Part shown: positions 1 through 6,881 of the stretch, piece after piece
Numbering within the stretch: the first letter of the stretch is position 1
Layout: each line of letters opens with the position of its first letter
Assembly: GCA_039807445.1 (NCBI GenBank)
Contig: JBDHRG010000065.1
Span: 1-18,130 of the forward strand
From: JBDHRG01 sp039807445
GTDB lineage: Bacteria > Pseudomonadota > Gammaproteobacteria > Competibacterales > Competibacteraceae
DNA length: 18,130 nucleotides
Reading direction: 5' to 3'
Notes under the pieces: model-generated
Told to the model about the DNA's origin: nothing
Seen by the model: only the letters and a program-made list of their open reading frames with translations
Database searches by the model: none
Position numbers and translations under genes: made by a program

Positions 1-116
1 AGCCGCGTTTCGGCCGTGGTCGGCTCGATCTTGATCGGGATGCGCGCCATCTTGTCGGCGCCGCGCAGCTTCTCGCCCTGGACGACGGGGCGAGGGGCGA
101 GAGTCGATTCGCTCAT
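1..116 (-). CDS. lipA: Lipoyl synthase, N-terminal fragment (gene runs out of the window)
   Basis: Lipoyl synthase is a radical-SAM enzyme that inserts two sulfurs into protein-bound octanoyl groups to make lipoyl cofactors. Only the first 38 codons are visible; the radical-SAM Cys motifs would lie outside the window. The visible N-terminus contains VVQGEKLRGADKMARIPIK, which resembles the RGxKxRxADKMAxIPxK segment near the start of E. coli LipA. The ATG at 116 is preceded by a CGAGGAA ribosome site. It is the last visible gene on the strand of the acetoin operon, after the SDR gene and a hairpin. Placing lipA beside an operon that needs a lipoylated E2 makes functional sense, and Pelobacter carbinolicus has a LipA-like acoS in its aco cluster. 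The identification rests on a short stretch, so it is good but not certain. Confidence 0.8.
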   Translation of the reverse strand, partial: MSESTLAPRPVVQGEKLRGADKMARIPIKIEPTTAETR

Positions 117-129
117 CGGGGCATTCCTC

Positions 130-162
130 GGAAAGAACGCGAGCCGGCGTGCCGGCTCGCGT
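130..162 (-). terminator. Intrinsic terminator or attenuator between the SDR gene and lipA
   Basis: A perfect 12-bp inverted repeat (137-148 with 151-162, 2-nt centre) lies 22 bp after the SDR stop codon. On the minus strand it is followed by TTCTTTCC. This has the shape of a rho-independent terminator, although the T tract is interrupted. It sits immediately before the lipA ribosome site, so lipA expression would depend on read-through or on a promoter overlapping the hairpin. Confidence 0.65.
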
Positions 163-183
163 CGGTGGTCAGCCAGAGGGTAC

Positions 184-954
184 TCAGTGGGAGGTCAGTC
201 CACCGTCGACGTTGACCGACTGGCCGGTCATGTTGTCCATCGTCGCGAAGAACAGGGCCAGGCGTCCCATGTCCTCAGGCGTCTGGGCACGCCCCTGCGG
301 GATCAGGGCTAGCTGGTGGCGAGTCCACGAGTCTTCGACCGACTCGCCCTCCTGCTTCCACTCGTCGGAGAGGCGGTCCCACATGTACGTCCGCACGATG
401 CCCGGGCAGATCGCGTTGACGGTGATGCCGTCGCGGGCGAGTTCCTTTGCCAGCGCGTTGGTAAAGCCGACCACGGCGAACTTCGACGCGCTGTAGTGTG
501 CCAGCGTCGCGAAACCCTCCTTGCCGGCGATCGAGGAGACGTTGATGATCCGCCCCCAGCCTTGGCGCTTCATGTGCGGGATTACCGCCCGGCAGCCGAG
601 GAAGGTTCCCTTGGCGTTGACGTCCATCACGAAATCCCAGTCCTGTTCGGCGAGTGACTCGACCGCACCGATGGTGATCACGCCGGCGCAGTTGACGAGA
701 ATGTCGAGGCTGCCGAGCTCGCGCACACAGTCATCGACCATCGCCTGTACCTGCTCGGCGGAAGTCACGTCGGCCGCAAGCGCGATCGCGCGTCGACCGC
801 GTTCGCGCAGCGCTTCGGCCGTCGCCTGCGCCTGATCGAGCTGGCGGTCGGCCACGGCCACATCGGCCCCTGCGTCCGCCAGTACTTCGGCGATGCCACG
901 GCCGATTCCCCGCGCACCGCCGGTCACCAGCGCCACTTTTCCCTGCAATGTCAT
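184..954 (-). CDS. SDR-family acetoin/diacetyl reductase (butanediol dehydrogenase-like)
   Basis: A 256-residue classical short-chain dehydrogenase/reductase of standard family length. Visible features are the cofactor motif TGGARGIG (residues 11-18), Asp36 at the end of beta-2 (favours NAD(H) over NADP(H)), NCAG (88-91), Asn113, Ser140/141, the catalytic YSASK (Tyr154, Lys158) and PG at 184-185. The start is fixed by GGAGGA 5 nt upstream. It follows acoC by 36 bp in the acetoin operon, so the most likely substrates are diacetyl/acetoin or a 2,3-butanediol stereoisomer. This complements the zinc-type butanediol dehydrogenase further upstream in the operon. Family membership is certain. The substrate is inferred from context, because SDRs of this subgroup also oxidise other secondary alcohols or 3-hydroxyacyl compounds. 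Confidence 0.85.
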   Translation of the reverse strand: MTLQGKVALVTGGARGIGRGIAEVLADAGADVAVADRQLDQAQATAEALRERGRRAIALAADVTSAEQVQAMVDDCVRELGSLDILVNCAGVITIGAVESLAEQDWDFVMDVNAKGTFLGCRAVIPHMKRQGWGRIINVSSIAGKEGFATLAHYSASKFAVVGFTNALAKELARDGITVNAICPGIVRTYMWDRLSDEWKQEGESVEDSWTRHQLALIPQGRAQTPEDMGRLALFFATMDNMTGQSVNVDGGLTSH

Positions 955-990
955 GACAATCCTCCTTCCAGTCCTGCCGGGATCGACCGG

Positions 991-2091
991 CTACGCACCG
1001 AGCAGCCGGTTGACTTCCTTGGCGGCTTCCATCATCACCATGTGGCCCTTGCCGGGGAGCACGTGGACTTCGGCGGCCTCACCCAGCGCCTGGGCGTGGG
1101 TGGCAGGGATGATGCGGTCCTCCGCGCCCCAGATCACGCGGATGGGGATGCCGAGCCCGGCGACCTCGGCGGCGAGCACGCGGCGCTGGCGCTCGCCGTC
1201 GAGCAGCGCGTCGGCGATCGCGGCGAGCGCATCAGCGACGCCGTCGAGGCGCTTGAACTTCAGCAGGTCGTCGACCAGCTGGCGCGTCACCAGCCCCTCG
1301 TCGGCGAACAGCCGCTGCGCGAGCTTCTTCAGCTCGTTGCGACTGTTGGTCGCGGCGAAGCCGCGCACGTACTCGGCGTCGATCTCGGCGCCGAGGCCGG
1401 CGCCCGCGATCAGCGCCAGCGAACGCACGCGCTTGGGCGCGAGCCCGGCGAGCTCGATGGCCACCGCGCCGCCGAAGGAATGCCCGGCCAGGTGCACGGC
1501 CTCGAGCCCGAGCGCGTCGATGAAGCCGAGCACCGCCGCCGCCATCCCGGCCGGGCTGGCATCGGCGAGGTCCTTGGCGGAGTCGCCGTGCCCGGGCAGA
1601 TCGAGCGCGTACACCGCGCGCCCGGCGGCCAGCGCCTCGTGGTTGAACAGCCAGTTGTTCTTGTCGCCGCCGAAGCCGTGGATCAAGAGCAGCGGCTCGC
1701 CGCCCTCGCCGCGCTGGACGTAGGCGATCGCGCGCCCGTCGACCTCGACCGTGCGCACCGCCACTTCCGCCTCACCCTCCTCCTCGCCACCGGGAACGAA
1801 GGCGGCGGCGAAGTCGGCGATGAAGGCGTCGATCTCGGCGTCGGCGACCTCGCTGTCCGCGACCACGCCGAGCAGCGCACCGACCGGCAGGGTTTCGTCC
1901 TCTTGGGCGACGCGCCGGCGCAAGGGACCCTCGACCGTCGCCTCGACCACGCCGCTGATCTTGTCGCTCTCGACCTCGAGGATCTCCTGTCCGGGGCGGA
2001 TGACGGCCCCCTCCTCGACCAGCCAGGCGTTGACCCGCCCTTCCTGCATCGACAGGCCCCACTTGGGCATCGTGATCTTCTGGATGCTCAT
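991..2091 (-). CDS. acoC: Acetoin dehydrogenase E2: lipoyl domain fused to alpha/beta hydrolase (AcoC)
   Basis: Dihydrolipoamide acetyltransferase component of the acetoin dehydrogenase complex, which accepts the acetyl group from E1 and passes it to CoA. The 366-residue protein begins with a biotinyl/lipoyl domain (about 1-80) whose ESDKISG motif places the lipoylated lysine at Lys44. An acidic linker follows (about 97-113). The rest is an alpha/beta hydrolase with an HGF oxyanion region (138-140), GHSFGG nucleophile elbow (Ser205), Asp325 in WGAEDRIIP and His350 in GKGHM. No E3-binding domain or classical CAT-type acetyltransferase domain is present, as is known for AcoC of Cupriavidus necator. 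The start at 2091 begins MSIQKITMPKWGL and overlaps the acoB stop as ATGA, implying translational coupling. A longer frame starting further upstream lies inside acoB and was rejected. Confidence 0.95.
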   Translation of the reverse strand: MSIQKITMPKWGLSMQEGRVNAWLVEEGAVIRPGQEILEVESDKISGVVEATVEGPLRRRVAQEDETLPVGALLGVVADSEVADAEIDAFIADFAAAFVPGGEEEGEAEVAVRTVEVDGRAIAYVQRGEGGEPLLLIHGFGGDKNNWLFNHEALAAGRAVYALDLPGHGDSAKDLADASPAGMAAAVLGFIDALGLEAVHLAGHSFGGAVAIELAGLAPKRVRSLALIAGAGLGAEIDAEYVRGFAATNSRNELKKLAQRLFADEGLVTRQLVDDLLKFKRLDGVADALAAIADALLDGERQRRVLAAEVAGLGIPIRVIWGAEDRIIPATHAQALGEAAEVHVLPGKGHMVMMEAAKEVNRLLGA

Positions 2092-3101
2092 CGCTCGAAC
2101 TCCACGGTCTTCTTGACGGCGGCACTGATGCGCGCGGCATCGGGGACGTACAGGTCTTCGAGCGCATCGCTGAAGGGCACCGGCACGTGCGGCGGACACA
2201 CCTGCGCGATCGGGGCCTTCAGCGCGCCGAAGGCGCGTTCGGCCACCAGCGCCGCGATGTCGGTGGCGATGTTGCAGCGCGGGCTGGCCTCGTCGACGAC
2301 GACCAGGCGGCCGGTGCGCTCGACGCTTTCGAGCACGGTGTCCTCGTCGAGCGGGCTGGTGGTGCGCAGGTCGATCACCTCGCAGCCGATGCCCTCCTTG
2401 GCGAGCGCCACCGCGGCGTCGCGGGCGAAGTGCACCATGCGCCCGAGCGTGACGATGGTGACATCGTCGCCCTCGTGCACCACGTCGGCTTCGCCGAACG
2501 GGATCGTGTACGGCGCCTCGGGGACCTCGCCCTCGAGCGTGTACAGCACCTTGTGCTCGAAGAAGATCACCGGGTCATTGTCGCGGATCGCCTGGATCAT
2601 CAGCCCCTTGGCGTCGTAGGGGTTCGAGGGGACGACGACCTTGAGCCCGGGGACGTGCGTGAACATCGAGTACAGGCACTGCGAGTGCTGCGCCGCGGCG
2701 CGGAAGCCCGCGCCGTACATGGTGCGGATCACCACCGGCGTGACCGCCTTGCCGCCGAACATGTACCTGAACTTGGCCGCCTGGTTGAGGATCTGGTCGA
2801 AGCACACCCCCATGAAGTCGACGAACATCAGCTCGGCGACCGGGCGCAGCCCGCAGGCCGCGGCGCCGACCGCGGCACCGATGAAGGCCGACTCCGAGAT
2901 CGGCGTGTCCATGATGCGATCGCCGAACTTGCCGTACAGCCCCTTGGTGACGCCGAGCACCCCACCCCAGGCGTCCTTCTCGCCCTCGGCACCCATGCCG
3001 CCGACGTTGTCCTCGCCCATCGCGATGACGCTGGTGTCGCGCGCCATCTCCTGCGCCAGCGCCTCGTTGATCGCCTGCTTGTACGTGATCTTGCGTGCCA
3101 T
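2088..3101 (-). CDS. acoB: Acetoin dehydrogenase E1 component, beta subunit (AcoB)
   Basis: Beta subunit of the thiamine-diphosphate-dependent E1, which with AcoA cleaves acetoin to acetaldehyde and a hydroxyethyl/acetyl unit passed to AcoC. The 337-residue length is typical of E1-beta proteins. Visible family motifs are GEDN (29-32), DTPISE with the cofactor-contacting Glu70, and AAQHSQ with a conserved His139. The C-terminal transketolase domain starts at about residue 205 and includes VIDLRTTSPLDEDTV. GAGGAG precedes the ATG at 3101. The gene lies 25 bp after acoA and overlaps acoC by 4 nt. A related pyruvate dehydrogenase E1-beta is the alternative, but the AcoX and AcoC neighbours settle it. 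Confidence 0.95.
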   Translation of the reverse strand: MARKITYKQAINEALAQEMARDTSVIAMGEDNVGGMGAEGEKDAWGGVLGVTKGLYGKFGDRIMDTPISESAFIGAAVGAAACGLRPVAELMFVDFMGVCFDQILNQAAKFRYMFGGKAVTPVVIRTMYGAGFRAAAQHSQCLYSMFTHVPGLKVVVPSNPYDAKGLMIQAIRDNDPVIFFEHKVLYTLEGEVPEAPYTIPFGEADVVHEGDDVTIVTLGRMVHFARDAAVALAKEGIGCEVIDLRTTSPLDEDTVLESVERTGRLVVVDEASPRCNIATDIAALVAERAFGALKAPIAQVCPPHVPVPFSDALEDLYVPDAARISAAVKKTVEFER

Positions 3102-3126
3102 GTCGGTCTCTCCTCGGGTAGCGGGC

Positions 3127-4104
3127 TCAGGCGTAGGCGACGTAGACGTCGGTGAGCAGGGCTTCGGGCGCGGGCTTGGGCGCGGCCTTGGCGGCGCGCA
3201 CCGAGGCCTCGATCGCCGCCTGGACCTCGCGGTCGATCGCCTCGAGCGCGGCGGCCTCGAGCAGGCCGGCCGAGGTGACGCGCTGCGAGAACAGCATCAG
3301 GCAGTCGCGGGTCTCGCGCAGCTTCCTGACCTCGTCGGTCGGGCGGTAGGTCTGCTGGTCGCCCTCGAAGTGGCCGTAGTAGCGGTTGACCTTGACCTCG
3401 AGCAGCGTCGGCCCGCCGCCCTTGCGCGCGCGGGCGACCGCTTCGCCGGCGGCCTCGAACACGGCGAAGAAGTCGTGGCCGTCGACGATCACCCCCGGCA
3501 TGCCGAAGCCGCCGGCGCGGTCGGCGATGTTGTCGCAGGCGACCGAGAACTTCGACGCGGTGGCTTCGGCGTAGCCGTTGTTCTCGGCGGCGAAGATCAC
3601 CGGCAGGCGCCAGACGGTGGCGAGGTTCATCGCCTCGAGGATCATCCCCTGGTTGGAGGCGCCATCGCCGAAGAAGCACACGGCCACGCCGTCGGTGCCC
3701 TTCATCTTCGCCGCCAGCGCCGCGCCGCAGATCAGCGGACCGCCGCCGCCGACGATGCCGTTGGCGCCCATCATGCCGACGTGGAGGTCGGCGACGTGCA
3801 TCGAGCCGCCCTTGCCGCCGCAGATCCCGGTCGCCTTGCCGTAGATCTCGGCCATCATCGGTGCCACGTCCATGCCCTTGGCGATGCAGTGGCCGTGGCC
3901 GCGGTGCGTGCTGGCGATGTAGTCGTCGGGGCGCAGGTGCATGCACACGCCGGTGGCCGAAGCCTCTTCGCCGGCGTACAGATGCACGAAGCCGGGGATC
4001 TCGCCGGTCGCGAACTCGACGTGCAGGCGCTCCTCGAACTCGCGGATCGTGCGCATGGTGCGGTAGGCCCGCAGCAGGTCTTCCCGATTCAGTTGTGCGC
4101 TCAT
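3127..4104 (-). CDS. acoA: Acetoin dehydrogenase E1 component, alpha subunit (AcoA)
   Basis: Alpha subunit of acetoin dehydrogenase E1, carrying the thiamine-diphosphate-binding fold. The protein is 325 residues, the usual AcoA length. Visible are GFVHLYAGEEA (38-48), STHRGHGH (65-72) and the ThDP/Mg motif beginning GDGASNQG (146-153) and ending in NN (175-176). The ATG at 4104 has GAGGAGAG upstream. It is the third gene of the operon, 67 bp after the butanediol dehydrogenase gene and directly before acoB. Nothing in the sequence suggests damage. Confidence 0.95.
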   Translation of the reverse strand: MSAQLNREDLLRAYRTMRTIREFEERLHVEFATGEIPGFVHLYAGEEASATGVCMHLRPDDYIASTHRGHGHCIAKGMDVAPMMAEIYGKATGICGGKGGSMHVADLHVGMMGANGIVGGGGPLICGAALAAKMKGTDGVAVCFFGDGASNQGMILEAMNLATVWRLPVIFAAENNGYAEATASKFSVACDNIADRAGGFGMPGVIVDGHDFFAVFEAAGEAVARARKGGGPTLLEVKVNRYYGHFEGDQQTYRPTDEVRKLRETRDCLMLFSQRVTSAGLLEAAALEAIDREVQAAIEASVRAAKAAPKPAPEALLTDVYVAYA

Positions 4105-4171
4105 GGTTCCTCTCCTCGGATGGTCTTCTGGGTACTGCTCTCGAAACGGAGGACGGGCGGAACGGGACGCC

Positions 4172-5266
4172 TCAGTACGCCGGCGGGCGGACGATGATCT
4201 TGACGTTCCGGTCCTTGTTGTCGACCAGCTCGTCGAAGCCGCGGGCGACGATGTCCTCGAGCTCGATGCGCCCGGTGATCAGCGGCGTGACGTCGATGCG
4301 GCCGTCGGCGATGAAGGCGATGACGTCGGCGAACTCGCCGGCGTAGGCGAGCGAGCCGATCACCTGCTTCTCGGTGGCGACGATGTCGAAGAAGTTGAAG
4401 CTGCTCGGTTCCTCGAAGATGCCGACCAGCACGGCCTTGCCGGCCTTGCGGATCACGTCGACGGCGAGCTTGGCGGTGTCGCGGTGGCCGATGCACTCGA
4501 ACGACACGTCGGCGCCGTAGCCGCCGGTCAGCGCCTTCACTTCGGCGACGGCGTCGCACTGGCTCGGGTCGAACACCAGCGTCGCGCCGACCTCGAGCGC
4601 CTTGGCCTTGCGCGCGCTCGACATCTCGAGCGCGATCACGCGCCCGGCGCCGGCCGCCTTCGCGCACATGATCGTGCACAGGCCGATGGTGCCGGCGCCG
4701 ACCACGACCACGGTCTGGCCGACCAGGCTGCCGGCCTGCTTGACCGCGTGCATGCCGACCGCGAGCGGCTCGATCAGCGCGCCGGCCTCGGGCGGGAAGC
4801 TGTCGGGAAGCTTGTAGAGCAGCTCGGCCGGGACGTTGACGCGCTCGGCGAAGGCGCCGTTGTTCATCAGCCCGGTGAAGGCGAGGTGCTCGCACAGGTT
4901 GTACTGGCCGCTGCGGCAGAAGCGGCACTGGCCGCAGTGCTGGCAGGCGTCGGCGGCGACGCGCTCGCCGAGGCGAAAGCCGCCGACGCCGGCGCCGAGC
5001 GCGGCGATCTCGCCGCAGAATTCGTGGCCGAGGATGCACTGGCCCTTGAGTCCGGTCAGCGGGTGCGGCGCGTCGACCGGGATGAACACCGGGCCGGCGA
5101 CGTACTCGTGCAGGTCCGAGCCACAGATGCCGCACCAGTGCACCTTGATCTGCACCCAGCCGGGCTCGGGGGGCGGGGGCAGCGGCACGTCCTGGACGCG
5201 GATGTCGCTGCGGGCGTGCCAGACGGCCGCCTTCATCGTCGGGGTGGGTTCGGTCGAGACGCTCAT
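4172..5266 (-). CDS. Zinc-dependent 2,3-butanediol dehydrogenase (MDR family)
   Basis: Medium-chain zinc alcohol dehydrogenase of 364 residues that would oxidise 2,3-butanediol to acetoin with NAD+, feeding AcoAB. Catalytic-zinc candidates are Cys48 in CGICGSDLH, His81-Glu82 (GHE) and Glu166 (EPLAV). The structural-zinc Cys cluster lies at 108, 111, 114, 117 and 125. A Rossmann motif GAGTIG (190-195) is followed by Glu214 at the beta-2 end, which favours NAD. The start at 5266 was chosen because AGAGGAG lies about 9 nt upstream. An ATG at 5275 touches the Shine-Dalgarno, and one at 5236 is also possible. It is the second gene of the operon, 55 bp after acoX. The family resembles (R,R)-butanediol dehydrogenases (BdhA/ButB); the stereospecificity cannot be read from the sequence. 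Confidence 0.9.
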   Translation of the reverse strand: MSVSTEPTPTMKAAVWHARSDIRVQDVPLPPPPEPGWVQIKVHWCGICGSDLHEYVAGPVFIPVDAPHPLTGLKGQCILGHEFCGEIAALGAGVGGFRLGERVAADACQHCGQCRFCRSGQYNLCEHLAFTGLMNNGAFAERVNVPAELLYKLPDSFPPEAGALIEPLAVGMHAVKQAGSLVGQTVVVVGAGTIGLCTIMCAKAAGAGRVIALEMSSARKAKALEVGATLVFDPSQCDAVAEVKALTGGYGADVSFECIGHRDTAKLAVDVIRKAGKAVLVGIFEEPSSFNFFDIVATEKQVIGSLAYAGEFADVIAFIADGRIDVTPLITGRIELEDIVARGFDELVDNKDRNVKIIVRPPAY

Positions 5267-5321
5267 GCGATCCATCTCCTCTGTGTCGGGGTTGCGGCGC
5301 GGGGGCCTTGTGCCCGTCCCC

Positions 5322-6350
5322 TCACGCCATTGCTCCCCTGAGCAGGCCGCGCGCGGCGGCCAGGCGCAGGGTGGTCGGCACGTCGACCGTGCGCGGGCCG
5401 TGGGCATCGAGCCACACGCGCGGACGGTCGGCGGGTCCGAATTCGATCTCGCGTTCGCCGTCGAGCGCGAGCGTTCCGGCCGGGAGCGCGACCGCGACCG
5501 GCGTGCCCGGCTCGAGCCGGGCATGGCCGGCGATCGGCAGCTCGGCGAGCAGCCCGGGGGCGATCGGCGCGGTCAGCCGGAAGCGAGCCTGCGCCGGATC
5601 GACGCGCACGTGCAGCCCGTGCGCGTCGCCGCGCCCGACCGGCTCGAGCAGCCCGGCGATCGAGGACAGGCCGATCGCGTCGGCCTCGGCGAAGGCGACG
5701 AACAGCTCGCTCAGGGCGTCGGCCTGCCACAGCGCGCGCGAGCCGGCATGGCGGATCGGCGAGACCGCGACGTCGACCAGCGCGATCTCGCGCCGGCTCG
5801 CGCTCTGCACCACCAGCTGCTTGTTGCGCCGGCAGGCCTCGCGCGCACCGATGCGCCCGCTCGCGAGCAGCCCCGTGGCCAGGCCGACCAGCGTCGCTTC
5901 GCGCAGCTCGGGGAAGGTGTTGTTGGTGCCGGTGGAGAGCGTCGCGATCGGCGTGTCGCCGCAGGCCCCGGCGACCACGCGGTGGGTGCCGTCGCCGCCG
6001 AGCACGACGATCGCCGCCGCTCCCGCCTCGACCATCATCCGCGTCGCCCGCGCGCTGTCGGTCGGCCCCTGCTCGATCGGCATGTCGACGAAGGCGAGCT
6101 CGGGCAGCGCGACTCCGAACTGCCCCTCGGCGCCGCGCAGCACGCCCGCAGCGATGCCGCCGAGGTCGGGCATCAGCAGCACCGTGCGCACTCCGAGCGC
6201 GCCCAGCGCGGCGGCGACGCGCAAGACCATGTTGACCTTCTCGGCAGTCTGGAACACCGAGGCGCGCGCCACCAGTCGGCGGATGTCGCGCCCCGAAGCC
6301 GGGTTGGCGACGATGCCGACGATCGGGGTCTGCCAGGCGCTGGTGTTCAT
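5322..6350 (-). CDS. acoX: AcoX, NAD-kinase-like protein of the acetoin operon
   Basis: First gene of the operon, 342 residues. It belongs to the ATP-NAD/diacylglycerol kinase-like fold. Visible are an N-terminal ANPASGRDIRR (15-25), the GGDGT nucleotide motif (118-122) and STGTNNTF (139-146). AcoX accompanies acoABC in Cupriavidus and other bacteria, but its biochemical role has not been settled to my knowledge, and it is reported as not essential for the E1-E2 reaction. The start at 6350 is supported by AGGAGG exactly 6 nt upstream. The upstream extension to 6407 runs through the promoter and was rejected. Transcription should come from the sigma-54 promoter ending about 32 bp before this ATG. 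Confidence 0.92.
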   Translation of the reverse strand: MNTSAWQTPIVGIVANPASGRDIRRLVARASVFQTAEKVNMVLRVAAALGALGVRTVLLMPDLGGIAAGVLRGAEGQFGVALPELAFVDMPIEQGPTDSARATRMMVEAGAAAIVVLGGDGTHRVVAGACGDTPIATLSTGTNNTFPELREATLVGLATGLLASGRIGAREACRRNKQLVVQSASRREIALVDVAVSPIRHAGSRALWQADALSELFVAFAEADAIGLSSIAGLLEPVGRGDAHGLHVRVDPAQARFRLTAPIAPGLLAELPIAGHARLEPGTPVAVALPAGTLALDGEREIEFGPADRPRVWLDAHGPRTVDVPTTLRLAAARGLLRGAMA

Positions 6351-6381
6351 GGGTATCCTCCTGCGGTGCTGACGCTTGCCA

Positions 6382-6397
6382 AGCAAATGCGATGCCA
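6382..6397 (-). promoter_or_regulatory. Sigma-54 (-24/-12) promoter of the aco operon
   Basis: On the minus strand the sequence reads TGGCATCGCATTTGCT. It has the invariant GG (6396-6395) and GC (6384-6383) separated by exactly 10 nt and is very close to the consensus TGGCAC-N5-TTGCW. The predicted transcription start is near 6371, leaving a leader of about 20 nt containing the AGGAGG of acoX. AcoR, encoded at 9115-11016, is the expected activator. Confidence 0.88.
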
Positions 6398-6455
6398 AGT
6401 GACGCAAGCCTAGCTGGAACAGTGAGTTGCGCGAGGATCACAGTGCCGGGTCAGG

Positions 6456-6486
6456 CACCTGTCTCGGCGTCTCGCCGAGACAGGTG
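6456..6486. promoter_or_regulatory. Long perfect palindrome, candidate AcoR enhancer site
   Basis: Two perfect 14-bp arms (6456-6469 and 6473-6486, left arm CACCTGTCTCGGCG) flank a 3-nt centre TCT. The centre lies about 100 bp upstream of the predicted aco transcription start, the normal distance for an enhancer-binding-protein site of a sigma-54 promoter. A further related sequence (ATCGGCGAGAC) lies at 6501-6511 and a small dyad GTCGC-AC-GCGAC at 6486-6497. The neighbouring GTGCC-GGGTCA-GGCAC (6443-6458) could instead mark a REP-type repeat. There is no T tract, so a terminator is less likely. Confidence 0.55.
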
Positions 6487-6554
6487 TCGCACGCGACGGG
6501 ATCGGCGAGACATGCCGCAGTGCAGCATCCGGGCATGCACACGCATCGACGAGA

Positions 6555-6569
6555 TCCCCTGAAAGGGGA
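6555..6569. promoter_or_regulatory. Candidate MqsA operator upstream of the mqsRA remnant
   Basis: TCCCCT-GAA-AGGGGA is a perfect 6-bp-arm palindrome with a 3-nt spacer. It ends 11 bp before the position where mqsR should start. Its architecture resembles the AACCT-N(2-4)-AGGTT palindromes bound by E. coli MqsA, sharing the inner CCT/AGG. The AAAGGGG part might also have served as the ribosome site of mqsR. The operator assignment is inferred. Confidence 0.5.
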
Positions 6570-6580
6570 ATTCTTGCGGA

Positions 6581-6879
6581 ATCGACAGGCGCACCCCGCA
6601 CTACCGGCTCAGCGACATCCAGGCGCAGATGGTCAGCGTCGAAGCGATGAACCTGACCCGCTCGGCCAAGCTGGGCATCCGATCGGCCGGGATGCTCGAC
6701 ATCGACGCGCTGGCAGTGGTGCGCGGACTGACACGTGCGGACTTCTACAAATCGATGACGACCCACGCCGACCACACGGTGTGGCAGGACGTGTACCACG
6801 CGCAGTGGCGCGGCAAGGCGCTGTACGTGAAGTTCCAGCGCACGGCGAGTACTTCGTGATTTCGTTCAAGGAGCTCTGA
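6581..6879 (+). pseudogene. mqsR: mqsR-family mRNA interferase toxin, decayed (no ATG, frameshifted C-terminus)
   Basis: MqsR is a RelE-fold mRNA interferase toxin. The frame beginning at 6581 reads RRTPHYRLSDIQAQM and then includes FYKSMTTHADHTVWQDVY, which matches MqsR closely. Lys57, Gln69 and Tyr82 correspond to E. coli catalytic residues Lys56, Gln68 and Tyr81. Two defects are visible. The codon at the expected initiator position is ATC, and no ATG/GTG/TTG lies in frame between the stop at 6560 and the internal ATG at 6629. Near 6842-6849 (ACGGCGAG) one base is missing, so the frame hits TGA at 6857-6859, while the expected ending EYFVISFKEL continues in the next frame to the stop at 6877-6879. 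Restoring one G gives a 99-codon gene, the normal length. A sequencing error in the G run cannot be excluded for the frameshift. Confidence 0.85.
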
Positions 6880-6881
6880 GC

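Noticed and set aside
1042..2619. Long plus-strand open frame opposite acoC and acoB
   Set aside because: It mirrors two well-supported genes; the translation is Arg/Ala/Asp/Gly/His-rich low-complexity sequence typical of high-GC antisense frames, with no domain.
6629..6859. A functional short MqsR starting at the internal ATG
   Set aside because: It would lack the conserved first 16 residues, has no clear ribosome site, and still carries the wrong C-terminus.
6427..6879. 150-codon plus-strand frame ending with EYFVISFKEL
   Set aside because: Only its last dozen residues are genuine, being the frameshifted tail of mqsR; the rest is out-of-frame toxin and promoter sequence.
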